A DNA stretch of 58,557 nucleotides from Mnemiopsis leidyi (lineage: Eukaryota; Ctenophora; Tentaculata; Lobata; Bolinopsidae). The notes under the pieces were generated by a model. That model worked only from the letters and a program-made list of their open reading frames with translations, was not told where the DNA came from and searched no databases. Below, piece after piece: positions 47,531 through 58,557 of this stretch; the stretch's first letter is position 1, and the number at the start of each line of letters is the position of its first letter. The translations under genes were made by a program, and so were the position numbers. The stretch covers positions 62,170 through 120,726 of the forward strand of contig JH154054.1 of assembly GCA_000226015.1 (NCBI GenBank), given 5' to 3'.

Positions 47531-50440
47531 ACATTTCGTGGCCCACACACGTGGTCTTGTTTGTCTCAACTCCTCTTTACTTCTATAAGACAGTAGGTTA
47601 GTAAGACACTAATCAGCCGATATCTGTGTATACAATTGCAGTGTCTATGTCGCAAATTATGAGTGTGTGCCCCACAAGTACATATCAGACAAGCCTCAGC
47701 CTCCCTCGTCTCAATTACTCCGGCTGAGACCGGGTGTTTAGGTTGGTGTGGCAGATCTTGCAGGTCGGTCCGGGACTGTTAAGCAAGAGTTCAGCTAGGC
47801 CTTCTCGGGAGGCTGTATAAACAATGGCTGATATCAGACAATTATATCTAATTGTATTGAGGGTGAGGGAGGTGTTGCTGGGTTGCTGTGTCCTACACTC
47901 TGCTATCATGGCACTCCTGTAGGTACCAGCTCGGCTAGCTTGCACCCACCACCAAGGGTCTTCAGATCCGGCCTTGACCGTGACGGGCTGATCTGGAATG
48001 TGCAAGTGTTAAACCAGTGTGTTTGTAGTTGAGTAGTTGGCGTCTTTCTCTTATGTTTTTCATTGTCCATGATACGAATTCATCCTTCGTACCTTCGTAC
48101 TTTCTTGGTTACAATTCTGGAGATTCACCACCTTGTCTTTGAACTGCTCCTTTGAGCTTGCATTTTTTGAAACAGTTCCGGAAATTCATCGCTGTCTAAT
48201 CATTACCTGACAGTGCTGATAGTTAAGTCGCTTCGCTACGTTTCTAGTTTTTACAGCCTCATAAGAGGTTAGAATTTTTAAGCAGAGTGGACGCGTGGTT
48301 TTGGCGTTCTTGGACCTTGGTCTTAGATAGATTAAAAGTTACTTTGTTCTCGACATGTATGCAAGTATGACGTTATACCAAGACATCTTGTTGACACGAC
48401 AATAACTTTGATTATTGCCTTCCTTTATGATAGGCTAAAAATTAGATAGATCACGTCTGATCCTCCGGAGTTCGCCGCTGGTTTTGATTGTTATTCGTTA
48501 TTGGATATTGAATAATTTGATTGCGGAATATCGCGCTTATATTTACTACATATTATAGTTATACTTATATTAAAGAAATCGCGACATCTTATTCTTAACT
48601 AAACATAAAAAGGAAATGTGTATATGCGCCTTGCAGTATGCAGGAATGGGCGGAGGAAATGGGGCCGGGGGCATGGCCCCCAAATTTTTTGATGCGGGTA
48701 CAACGCATAATAGCCCTACGCTTTCATCAAACTCTTTTAGTATTGCTTAATTTAAAACTAACAAGTAACAGCCCGGAGAATTTACGAGGAACAGTCCAGT
48801 TTCAATGGGACACTGAATTACTGAATGACACATATTTACCAAATTGTTCCTGTGCTGTTTTTTTTATTTTTAAGCACAGAATCTCAGAATTTTCGTTTGC
48901 GGCGGGCTGATTCAACTAGCCCGAATATCAATTATAAACCTTTTACGAGGGGTTCACATTTTAGGAACGGGAATGATTAATTGATTGAAATCGGGAAGGG
49001 CCGCCGAGGGAGCATCGTGGGGCAAAATTTAGTTCAAAAGTACGCCTAGTTGGGCAATGGGCATCTTTCACCACCCCTGCCTGCAAGAAGGCTTAGTCAG
49101 AGCTATTACTCTATAAGATTCTGTAACACAAGCTCTGTAAACTGGTTCTGGCGTCTCAAAATGTACCCTGAAGTCTAAACTTAGTTTCCCATGTCGTCGT
49201 CGTAACTAAAGCTCTAGGAAAATATGATTTTAAATTTGACTTGCTCAATGCGACAGTCAATTGCAAAATAAATTCCAAAGCATATCAGCGTTGTTCGACA
49301 TTTGGACAATAGCGGTTTGGTTGCTATAACAGGGTCTAGTTACTAGTTGATAATCATCGCGTGTTGTCTCGAGTTTGTTTTTAATCACGTGAAATGAGTT
49401 ATGTTTCAAATCGTGTGAATGAAATTTTAATATTTCATATTTTAATTCGGAATGGTTTGCTCAATCAGCCTTTCATAGTGAGCCACGAGTGTAATTTGTT
49501 TTCTGTGAAGCAACTCATTCCGGTGTACAAAGATCGTTATTGATATTCAAAACATTGTCCACGTCAACGTTATAGTATCACAAACCACCAATAAAATGAA
49601 CATTTAAACCCAGGAGTTAAAAAAAGCCACTCTGTCTAGTGTCTTATCCTCGTTTATAAAACCCGTCCTGATTTAACTGATTTACAAGTCCGCTCTCGTG
49701 CCCCAGCCTGGCCTGAATACAATCTCCACCAGATAGCCCGAGTTTTTAAACTGCCCACGTGATGGTTCTCTCGAAAGCTGGCCTCTCTTCGGCGCCACTT
49801 GATAAAACTAATGTCAACAACGTGTCGAGGGAGTGCTAGACGTTTTCAGTGCACGTTTATCTCCGGGAGTGCCGGAGCAGTAGGACTAGGAGCCGTCCTA
49901 CTTAATGTTTTATTTCCTCTCTCTGATCACAAGGAAATGTTCAAGTTTTCAGAACAAGTTAATCATCGCTCCAGTTTCTCATATGGATAATGTTGTCCAT
50001 ATTTTAACACATTTCAGCCAGACGTTTAAAATTAAGTTTGGGCCGTAATTCTTTAAAGGGTCTGACGCCATCAATCTAAAAACAATACGTTTTATTTCCT
50101 AATTGTTTTAAATAGGTTTTAGCCTTAGAACCGAACAGTGGTCGTTAATTAATGACTTATGCCATGCCAAGAAACCTCTTTGGCTTTGCATTTGGTATAA
50201 GCTAAATTGACCGCTTTTACCTTCTGACCAATTTTAATGAACGGTATCGTAAACGACAGTGAAGCTTATTGGACCAGCCCTGCTTTATTATCTTTTAATT
50301 AGGGTATTATTGCCTGACCTAACTGTTAATGCGATTTTGTTGTAATTGTACAAGAACAAACACACTCCCATCTGCGATATCTATCCCATTGTCGCTGTCT
50401 CCATTTGTCATTTTCTGTCCGGCACACAACCATCATTTTC
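47531..50440. other. Non-coding region with possible repeat fragment
   Basis: No gene is supported. Around 48650-48700, GGGGCCGGGGGC and ATGGCCCCC form a short inverted repeat in sequence that looks like an interspersed-repeat fragment. No ends could be defined. Confidence 0.4.
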
Positions 50441-50442
50441 AA

Positions 50443-50520
50443 TATAAAGGTGGCCATTGAATCTGACACATTTCAGCAGTCATCAGTGCTGCGGCCGGGT
50501 GTTCAACATTGGTAACTGGT
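50443..50520 (+). promoter_or_regulatory. TATA/initiator-like element with downstream splice donor
   Basis: TATAAA at 50443-50448, an initiator-like TTCAGCAG at 50472-50479 about 30 bp later, and a consensus donor CTG|GTAAGTG at about 50519. Together these look like a TATA promoter with a roughly 45-bp non-coding first exon. Inference from pattern only. Confidence 0.35.
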
Positions 50521-51214
50521 AAGTGTTGGACCTGCAGTAGAGGTGTGTGTCAGTCCTCCTGCCTCCTGATTCATTTCAATAGTTCATGTATTTCGCTCTA
50601 ACGTCGCGGCCCAACGCTCAGTAGTCAGCATTTACATGCTAACAAATTTTCAAACTTTGCTCGAGGTACGGGCGTTGAGTTGTTTTGGTGTTTTAAATTA
50701 ACTTATGGTTCCGCAACCACAAAATTTGGGGTGAAGGATATTTAAATGAGAGGAGGGGTGTTTAAATTTGGCCAATCAACATTAGTTAATTCTTAAATTG
50801 TTCTTGCCGATTAAGAATGTTAAAGTATTAGAAATGGCACTCTATTTCTAGTTAAACAAGTCCATATTCCTAAATCATATTCAGCCTTTCGTCAAGTTAA
50901 GTTTTTAACTGCATCAACAATGATAGCTGCGTGTGGAGGCGGAGCATTCTATAGAACTCAGCAATCTTCGGTCGTTGAATTCGCAGCCGGACATACCGAA
51001 CATATTTCGATCTGAAAGGTCGTTTCCTGCCCGGCCAATCTTCACTTCTTCAGACGTCCATTTACACTTGCCCTGCTGGATCTAGCTGTGTTAAAGCTGT
51101 TGAAATGTCTCAATGATGCAAGATCTGATGGTCTTGTTGCCTATCTTCTCTTCCTAACTAGTGTGAGATTTCCGTGATAGGCAGCTCGTTAGAACATTAC
51201 AATCAAACTACCGA

Positions 51215-51380
51215 CCTCGCCGTAGTCACTTCTCCATACCTCGCTGTAGTCACTAGTTCATACTTCGCTGTAGTCACTAGTCCATACCTCGCTGTAATCA
51301 CTAGTCCATACCTCGCTGTAGTCACTAGTACATACCTCGCTGTAGTCACTAGTCCATACCTCGCTCTAGTCACTAGCATA
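51215..51380. repeat. 24-bp minisatellite, about seven units
   Basis: Units of CCTCGCTGTAGTCACTAGTC plus CATA, with AGTC/AATC and TCCA/TTCA/TACA variants. Confidence 0.92.
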
Positions 51381-52697
51381 CCGACAGAGTTTAGCGGAAA
51401 AGAGACCTTCCTGTGAACTATTTTGTCCTGACACACTTCCAATCACCAACTGACTACCCATCACCAAGCAGGGTACAATATACCGAACATCACGCCGGGA
51501 ATCTAGCCGGGAATGTGCGTATAAAGTGCGTGAGGGGGAAGTCCGACTTGTCAGTAGACGTTGCAGCATCCCACTTTGCTGACTGGCAGCCGGTTGACTG
51601 GCTGCATACACATTGACATTGTTAATCACCCTGTGTATGTGAGTTTGGATTTTCCTTTGTCTTCCTCCCCGTCAAGATAATTAATTTCTCAGTCGTCTCG
51701 TCTGGCAATTTGTTAATCTCGTTGAACTCTAAATTTGAGCCGCCTAATTATCAAATAATTTCACCATTATTACTCTTATTTCTCCTGTTACTATTTCTAT
51801 TTTACGTGTAGCGATATTTCTATCATTATCAATTAATAATGATCGAGCTTATCGGTGGATTAAATGTCGCCACCACTTAGACCGAGCTATGACGCTTGCC
51901 TCTTTTAAAGGTCGTGTTGTGTCCGGGAGCCTGGAAAGTTCCACCGCCACACACAGCGCAGCACACCGCCACACACACAAACCGCTTTTTCTTTCACTAT
52001 GCGGCTAATTTTGTTTTGATTTTTAACAGAGCCTAAGACGACATAAATTGAATTAATTCATTCAATTAATATCCACTGTGTGTTGGCTGACGGGGTGAAC
52101 AAGGCATGAAGCGTGGTGGTGGTGGTTCGTGTTAAGCTCACGCTGAACGGCAGCAAGCCGGCTTCACCTGACCTGCAAACTAGCTTGCTTTGACAACACT
52201 CTCCTGCTTCTCTTATCGAATTTGTCGTCGGAGTGTGTTCTTTATATGTGACCTTTTCGTGACCTTGTCCTTCCATTTTAGTCCGACAGAGCAGCTGTTT
52301 TTGTCGGATGGAAATTTTCTATTCTTAGCTTGGGAGTTCCTTTTCCTGAATTGTACAATCATCATGTAATTCGATTGAAGCATTTTGACCGTTAGAGCGG
52401 GCAGGTTTGGTAGCACTAATTTTGGTTGTAGAGATCAAACAGGAGAGTCTCAGTCAAATTTTTGGTGTGTGTGTGTGTTACTGTATTTTTGTTGCCGACA
52501 ATGCAAGAATAACAAGAGAGCTAGGTAAATAAATATGTTTTCAGTCTTCATTGTAGGGCTGGAGTTTGTTATATTGACGGTTCGGACTTCCACGCCTGGT
52601 GAAGAACCAGCAAGGCTTGCTTTCAACAGCCTGCATGCTTTCAACAGACCCCATTTATACGACCAAATGTCATCTCCCAATTGGTGTTCCTACAAAT
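51381..52697. other. Non-coding region, nothing recognised
   Basis: No supported gene. A short GT-repeat tract lies near 52465. Confidence 0.4.
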
Positions 52698-52868
52698 ATC
52701 TGTATAGCAGCACCCCTCTGTCTTCCAGATTCCTTCCTCGACACCAACACCACATACATCTGTATAGCAGCACCCCTCTGTCTTCCAGATTCCTTCCTCG
52801 ACACCAACACCACATACATCTGTATAGCAGCACCCCTCTGTCTTCCAGATTCCTTCCTCGACACCAAC
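52698..52868. repeat. 60-bp tandem repeat, three units
   Basis: Three essentially identical copies starting ATCTGTATAGCAGCACCCCT and ending ACACCAACACCACATAC. The third ends in ACACCAACTCAC. Confidence 0.95.
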
Positions 52869-52899
52869 TCACTAAATATTGACCTGAGGTCCTGCATTA

Positions 52900-53008
52900 T
52901 GCTGTTTTGTTGTTGTTGTTCTTGTTGTTGTTATTGTTGTTGTTATTGGTGTAAGGTGTTGTTCTTGTTATTGTTCTTGTTGTTGTTCTTCTTCTTGTTG
53001 TTTTTTGA
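52900..53008. repeat. TTG-rich simple repeat
   Basis: Imperfect (TTGTTGTTC/TTGTTATTG) trinucleotide-type tract. Confidence 0.9.
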
Positions 53009-56000
53009 GCATCTATATGGTTATTCCGTTACACCTTCACGGTATGCAGCACATCGATGGCTGAAACAAACGTTGTCAACATATTGCCATATTCACACCA
53101 AGTTGTTTCCATATCAATAACTGTAAGTTAAATATAGTAGTGTTGAAAACATTTAAACTGTGTGCTTTCAACGCTAAACTATAAAATTTCACAGAATACA
53201 GTTGTATTTGTTATTGCCGCATCACGATACAAAAACAAGTTGTTTTGTGTGTGACACGAGTCAAATAACTAGGAATGTCGGCCTTAAAGTCTCGTGCATA
53301 TAGGTGACAATTGTGGTGCTACAAATCGCGGTGTGTTGTTGCGAATCAAGCAAACCACGCAAAGTGGCCTCGAAACGAGGGGTTGGAAGCTGGTCTTTGT
53401 TTATTCTCTATTGCCGAAGGGAAAAAATCGCGTACGTAAGTCATAAGTCTGCTCGATAATTATATGACTTATCATTTAAAGACACGGTCATAACATTTAA
53501 TTTTAGGTCCTCATTGTTTTCAAACGGCTGAGTGTAGCCCAAACTGTAAGTTAAACTTCAATAAGTGAGTTTGCTGTTGATGTTAATAATAAACTTCAGT
53601 CTGTCTAGAGTTATCATTGTTTTGTAAACTATTTCAATGACCACCACATCAGCTTGTCACTCCGTTAAACTTAATTTGTGATTTAGAATTATGGTCTGTT
53701 GCTTTTAGTCTTAAGAGTATTATTGTAGTCTACGTACAGCATTTCATTGAACTAGAGAACTAGTGTCTTAGTCAACCAACTTCTCAATAGATGAGGGGGG
53801 CAAGGCTCTGACAATGACCAGACAGCCTTAAGTTCAAGCCCAATATGCCAACAAATTTTGACCATGACCCCGACCCAGTGACCAACTGCTCTGTAATCAG
53901 CCCCATGGTCAATGATATAAAATGAATTAGAAATAACGCTAAAAGTCAGTTTAAACGGGTCCGTCACCGACGTTTGCCAACCCTCTCCACACTACTAGAA
54001 CTTTACTCAGATGAGCCTAGCAGTTTTGTTTAACTGTGGGCTTATTTTTGTCCTCTGTTCATACTCTATTTATTCCAGGAGATTGTTCTAGGCTCTGCCA
54101 GTTTTCTCGGTTCCCTTTGTTCAGCTCTGTGCTCAATAGCATTTGCAGGGTTTTAAACCTAACGCTCCTGAATCCATCTACCCGTTTGTTTATCGTACTT
54201 TCTGACGAATGATATGTTGCACTTTAGGAATATCCGCACTGAGGAATATCTGCTCGCTGTAGTTATAAAATCTATACTGCTTTACAACTTGCTACTTACT
54301 ACTTAGTACTGGACTTTCAAACGGCAGAGTCAGAAGGTCGAGGTTATAACAAAGCCTGGTGCCGGCTGTATAGGTATGACACTCTGACATCCAGGCAGCT
54401 TCCTGCCTGCTCGTGCCGACTGTTGCAGTGCCATGCCCTCCAATAATGGTCTTGTACGACACTGTTCCACGTTACTGTAACGTTCCGGCTGCAGGTTACG
54501 TCCTCCATGTCGCCCTTACTTCCAAACCTCTAAATTGGCAGCTAGGTAGTTTATTGTGAGCGTGACTAAAAGAAGGCACCCGCGGACACTTTCAATTGTT
54601 CCGAGATTCATCGAGCAGGGTTAAAACCGGTACTTTCCAGGTATGTACCATTCAGCTGTTGTTGGTGTCACATTGTCACGGTCGTTTTATGGTGCTGCTC
54701 TCTGCCCTGGTACTAACCATTGTAAGCAATTTGAGGACGGACGTGTGAAAATTGAACAAACGTGATGACTGTCCGTTGACAGGTCCGCAAAAAATTGAGA
54801 ACTCAACTCGGCTAGTTCTGAACGTCAGAAATTTTAAAGGGTACTTTTCTTTTGCCTTTCCCGAAACTAAAAAATTATGAGAATTATATGGTGGCTTATT
54901 AGCGGAGTGAATGACTATACTTCGCGCTGTTTCATTTGCCTTTGATCTTCGTAACTCAGCATTGGACTGCTTTTCTTATTGACTTGCAGATTCTCAACAG
55001 TCGAGTGTTCCGAAATTGAATTGCCTCAACAGCTAGCCCGTATATATACGGACCGTGAGATTTTCATCCTAAAATTTCTGCCTTATTTCGCAGAAGGCCG
55101 AACTTTTTCTGAGAACAACATGTCACATGATAAAGAGTTGAAGCAAAATGTCGATACCTAAATAAGTTTTGGAGTAAGTCGGACAGGTGCAGACTACTTT
55201 TGGGCAATTTGGTAGCGATTTGTTTATTTCTTTTCAGCTTTTTAAAACGGCCGTCTCTCGGCCAAACAACCTTGGGGAATTGCCAATGCTCTCAGTGCCG
55301 CTAAACATTAAGTAGCTCTCGTCATAATTGGGGCATTATTATCCTATAAACTTGAAATATGCGATTGATGCTCCGCTAGAGCTTTGATTTTTCTTCTCCG
55401 CCCTCGAAGACCGAGTAATGCAAAGCAACAGATAGGAGGCCGGTGGTGGGCTGAAGTTGGATCTGCAACAGGACACGTAACCGATGTTTTGCCAACAGTC
55501 CTGTATGACACAGGTACAAATATTGGCTTCTCACTAAAGTTTAATTTCTCACTCCTCTTCGATTCTTTTTCGTACGTTTTGCGTACGGACTATCATGAAT
55601 TTGCAGTTGTCAGCGTATTAAACTGTATGCGTAAAGGAGTAATTCGGCCATCAGGTAATGTCGTAGTCCTGAATACAATTCCTCGGCTCATGAAATGATT
55701 TGACCCTGACGACCCTCTGACGTCACTATCAGCACTCCACAACTTTGACCAATAGAAATATTACCTGTCGAACCGCGTCCGTCAAATTCTGACTGTTGTC
55801 CTTATTGAGCGGTTTTTAAGTTATGGTCGGTATTGTCTGAAAAGTTAGAGAAGTGATGAGGTGAAGTGGACATCTCAGCACGTCACAATACCTTTATCCG
55901 ATCCAACAAGGAATTTCGATAATTTATTCTAGCACTGTCCGATTTAGCTGAACTATTTGCTTTCTGCATGTGACAGAATTAGGTGCAATGGACATTGTTT

Positions 56001-57500
56001 TGACGAGCTGGGCCAGGCTTAGTTTTTTGTCCGTTCAGCAACAGTTTCAATTGATAAGCTAATAACAGAAGTCTTCTAGGCCGGGTTTGATGTTCGATTT
56101 AATTACCATTTTATTGCATTCGTTAATTTCTCCTTGATTGTTTGTTTAAATATAATTCGACGTGTTTTTAATTTCTGCCTTTCTGTGGACCCAAAAATAA
56201 TCCCTGCATATGTACTGTGTTGGCCGAATATTTGTAAATAGGTTCAGCCCGTGCGTCAAATTATGTCAACTCTTGTCTGCTAAATTAATAGCCTTCATTT
56301 CTTCAAGTGATGTACTGTCTTTTAATTTATTTGATATTTATTGCAGACGACGTCTGTAATAGTCGCCCTAATCTCCCCACTCTTTTCATGCAGTGACTTA
56401 ATGTAAATAATTTTAGGGCTCAGTTTCGAGGGTGTGTAGTATTGTCAAATAAATTGGCAAAATTTTGATAATTATAATTGCTCTAATTAGTTGGACAATA
56501 CCAGGGCGTACTAAGCACTTTGTCTTTCTTCAAAGAAATCGGAATTCGCAGCTCGGTCTTACCACCTCCATTAATTCCGGTCTCGTTCTTCCTGCTTGGC
56601 CTTCCTTCTCTCAAACACTTCCCCTCTCAATAAACACCTCGACCTACACTGTTACGTAATTGAGTGGCTAATTATCTAATAACTGGGTTCCCTATGTTCG
56701 CCGGTAAATAGGCGGTAGTGAAATGCGCTATTCGGGTCGATGACAGGCCAGACCTCCACAAGCTTGCTTACAGTTCCCTGTCCTTGGTTTTCTTGGAATA
56801 CACAGTTCACCCTGCTCCCCCTATCAGACCTTCCTATTTGTTTTAGTGGACGTGAATCGAATATTTCTTTTAAATTATTGTTTGCTCTATCTGTATATCC
56901 TAGCTTGTTCAAATTCCTGTCGACCGTTTTGCTGAGTAATGAAGGAACAATGGGTTGTGGAGCTACGAGAGTAGAATGTGTTCGACAGAAACAGAACACT
57001 GAACAGAACGGTGGAATTCTTGCTATTTAATTCTCTACGGTATTGTACAAGTTTGCGGGAATATGCTGTAAGACTATACCTAGCCTGGTTCGCCACAGCT
57101 TTACACCTCTGCACTCACGGCCGAGCTAGAGCACAAATTATCGGTTGCAGGCGTATAGTTTTTAAAATATCTCGTTCGGCATATAGTCACAACGATAACG
57201 CTTTTCGAACGCTCGACGATCAAAAACTTAAAAGCGCTTTATGAACACTTTTGAGGACTCAACAAAAATTATCACCGCGGAATATCCGCGTATGTTGTCA
57301 CTTGAGTGATATAGTTGCCTGGTGGATGTTATAAAAGTAACTCCCGACATATATTTCTTAAGGTCGGGTTTGTGGCGATCAACTGACCGAGTTTTATTTG
57401 TGCAACATATCCTCGTTCTTAGCAATGTTAGGGTTACTAACCTTCTATTTCCGAAATTTAACTAAAAAAGTACCTGATTTTCGTTAAATCCTAATGTTTT
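53009..57500. other. Non-coding region, no supported gene
   Basis: Nothing recognisable was found. A 14-bp palindrome CCGTATATATACGG sits at 55038-55051. A 107-codon minus-strand open frame at 56999-56676 has no recognised domain; it could be a last exon of the tentative minus-strand gene below. Confidence 0.4.
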
Positions 57501-57541
57501 CCCTCAGCTCCGTTGTTCCTGCTCTGATGCGTTGTAACTCT

Positions 57542-58146
57542 TTAAAGTATTTCTGTTTCCCTCGCTTCATTTACAGCGCTGTTAACAGCCCACCAGCACG
57601 GGTTCCCGGGCATATCGGACAGTTTAAACTGTTGTCGACCTTCCCCCGACCTACCAGACCGTGGCTGTATGGCCGCTAACTCGTCTGAAGTGAGGCTGGA
57701 ACCCCAGGAAACTTTTAGATAGGCCGTTCTGTGAACCCGATAGTAATGTTGGTGTTGAAGCTTGCGGAATACAAACATTCCTTTAACGACATCGACAAAC
57801 GTTAACGATTTCTCGCTATAAAAAGTCCCTGTTTGTAAGTTTGGGTTGTAGGGTTGGGTGTAGGGTTGGGTGTAGGGTTGGGTTGTAGGGTTGGGTGTAG
57901 GGTTGGGTGTAGGGTTGGGGTTGGGTTGTAGCTGACGATATCTGCAGTTCCACTAGACGCCAAGGTGCGACAGAGTTTCGCCGTCCAGTTTGTAAGACTT
58001 CTGTCTACGCAACACTGCAGAAGGAGTATGTGAGGAAGCGAGGCCTTGTCAGGTGGCTCCTTGTTCTCAAGAGTTGCAGGTTTTAAAACCGCTTGTTGCG
58101 ACATTTCTACATTTCCACTCTCGATATCATACATGTATGGCGGCAT
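57542..58146 (-). CDS. Tentative minus-strand gene start (uncharacterised)
   Basis: An ATG at 58146 sits in a near-ideal context (ACCACCATGCC) and opens a frame starting MPPYMYDIESGNVEMSQQ that stays open for about 70 codons before running into a GGGTTG repeat. A second protein-like frame downstream on the same strand (about 57695-57560; SDELAAIQPRSGRSGEGRQQ) follows an AG acceptor. No domain is recognised and no unambiguous donor links them, so this is a low-confidence candidate only. Confidence 0.22.
57838..57930. repeat. GGGTTG-type 11-12-bp repeat
   Basis: Imperfect copies of GGGTTGGGTGTA and GGGTTGTA. It is G-rich on the plus strand and could form G-quadruplexes; resembles but is not a telomere repeat. 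Confidence 0.9.
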
Positions 58147-58557
58147 GGTGGTAGCTAAACTGTGTAGTTTTATTTTCCTTCTGGCAGTCTAACTTCTAAG
58201 TTGGTTGAGTTTTGTACATATTTTTCGTAGCTCAGTATGGAACATACTCGAGCCCATTAAGTAATATTTTAATTGTTTCTGTTCGTGAGTGTGGACAAAG
58301 TATTGTTTGATTGAGCGACGCCACCATGTATTACTTGCTATACCAGGCCTGCGATGCTTGCTACAGCTTTCGATTTATTAAATATTCTCTGTTAACTCAA
58401 TCGAGACATGCTTCTGTCCGAGATTTTGTAAACTTTTACGAAACTGTCTATCGGTTATTTATCAAAACCAGTTAACCATCAACTTGACCGGTTTTGGAAA
58501 CATCTCCGGTTAATGCTCACGTTACTGGCGCTAGGAAATAACGCCCTCTCTCTCTCT

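Noticed and set aside
52535..53120. 173- and 115-codon frames with three repeats and a Cys/Leu-rich tail
   Set aside because: They are produced by the 60-bp tandem repeat and the TTG-rich tract.
1..58557. CRISPR arrays, rRNA genes or bacterial-type operons
   Set aside because: None seen. The tandem repeats lack unique spacers, and all genes are intron-containing animal types apart from the nested lectin.

Overview
The window is animal (metazoan) nuclear DNA. It has GT-AG introns, AT-rich intergenic DNA, and families typical of invertebrate animals: an SLC11/NRAMP transporter, a BORC subunit of the KXD1 family, an F-type lectin, a BTB-Kelch protein, a TRIM-NHL protein and an SH3 protein. I cannot fix the phylum from the sequence. 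Gene models were assembled by eye; every internal intron phase in the models given agrees across its junction. Three N tracts (62; 12043-12052; 45322-45446) mark assembly uncertainty.

Left, gene-rich part (1-28.8 kb). 280-3239 (+) holds an NRAMP metal transporter lacking only its first exon(s). 4859-10572 (+) is a KXD1-type gene whose conserved BORC domain follows a huge Ser/Glu-rich exon with repeated SUMO-interacting-like motifs. One of its introns holds a mariner-type transposon remnant (7592-8506) and an intronless secreted F-type lectin gene (8739-9569). 21247-13225 (-) is a 13-exon RING/B-box/coiled-coil/NHL (TRIM-NHL) gene, and its largest intron contains a complete BTB-Kelch gene on the opposite strand (17542-20137). 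Both are predicted ubiquitin-ligase components. 25704-28501 (+) encodes a small, probably myristoylated SH3 protein, preceded by four RFX X-box-like palindromes.

Right part (28.8-58.5 kb). I find no convincing coding gene. It contains an 800-bp foldback element with an 8-bp target duplication (31743-32542), several minisatellites, E-box palindromes, and TATA/CCAAT promoter-like clusters near 43.7, 43.95 and 50.45 kb, which may be first exons of genes lying mostly outside the window.

The most unusual recurring theme is that tandem repeats are anchored exactly on gene junctions. One TRIM-NHL intron consists wholly of about 27 units that each start with GT and end with AG. A KXD1 intron starts at +1 with six 19-bp units that each begin with a GTGRG donor-like sequence and carry CACGTG. 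An NRAMP intron ends in about 50-bp units that each copy the acceptor. The SH3 gene's final 17 codons, stop included, are repeated six times in frame. The two intronic arrays in KXD1 and TRIM-NHL are also arrays of palindromic transcription-factor motifs (E-box/CLEAR-like and RFX X-box-like).
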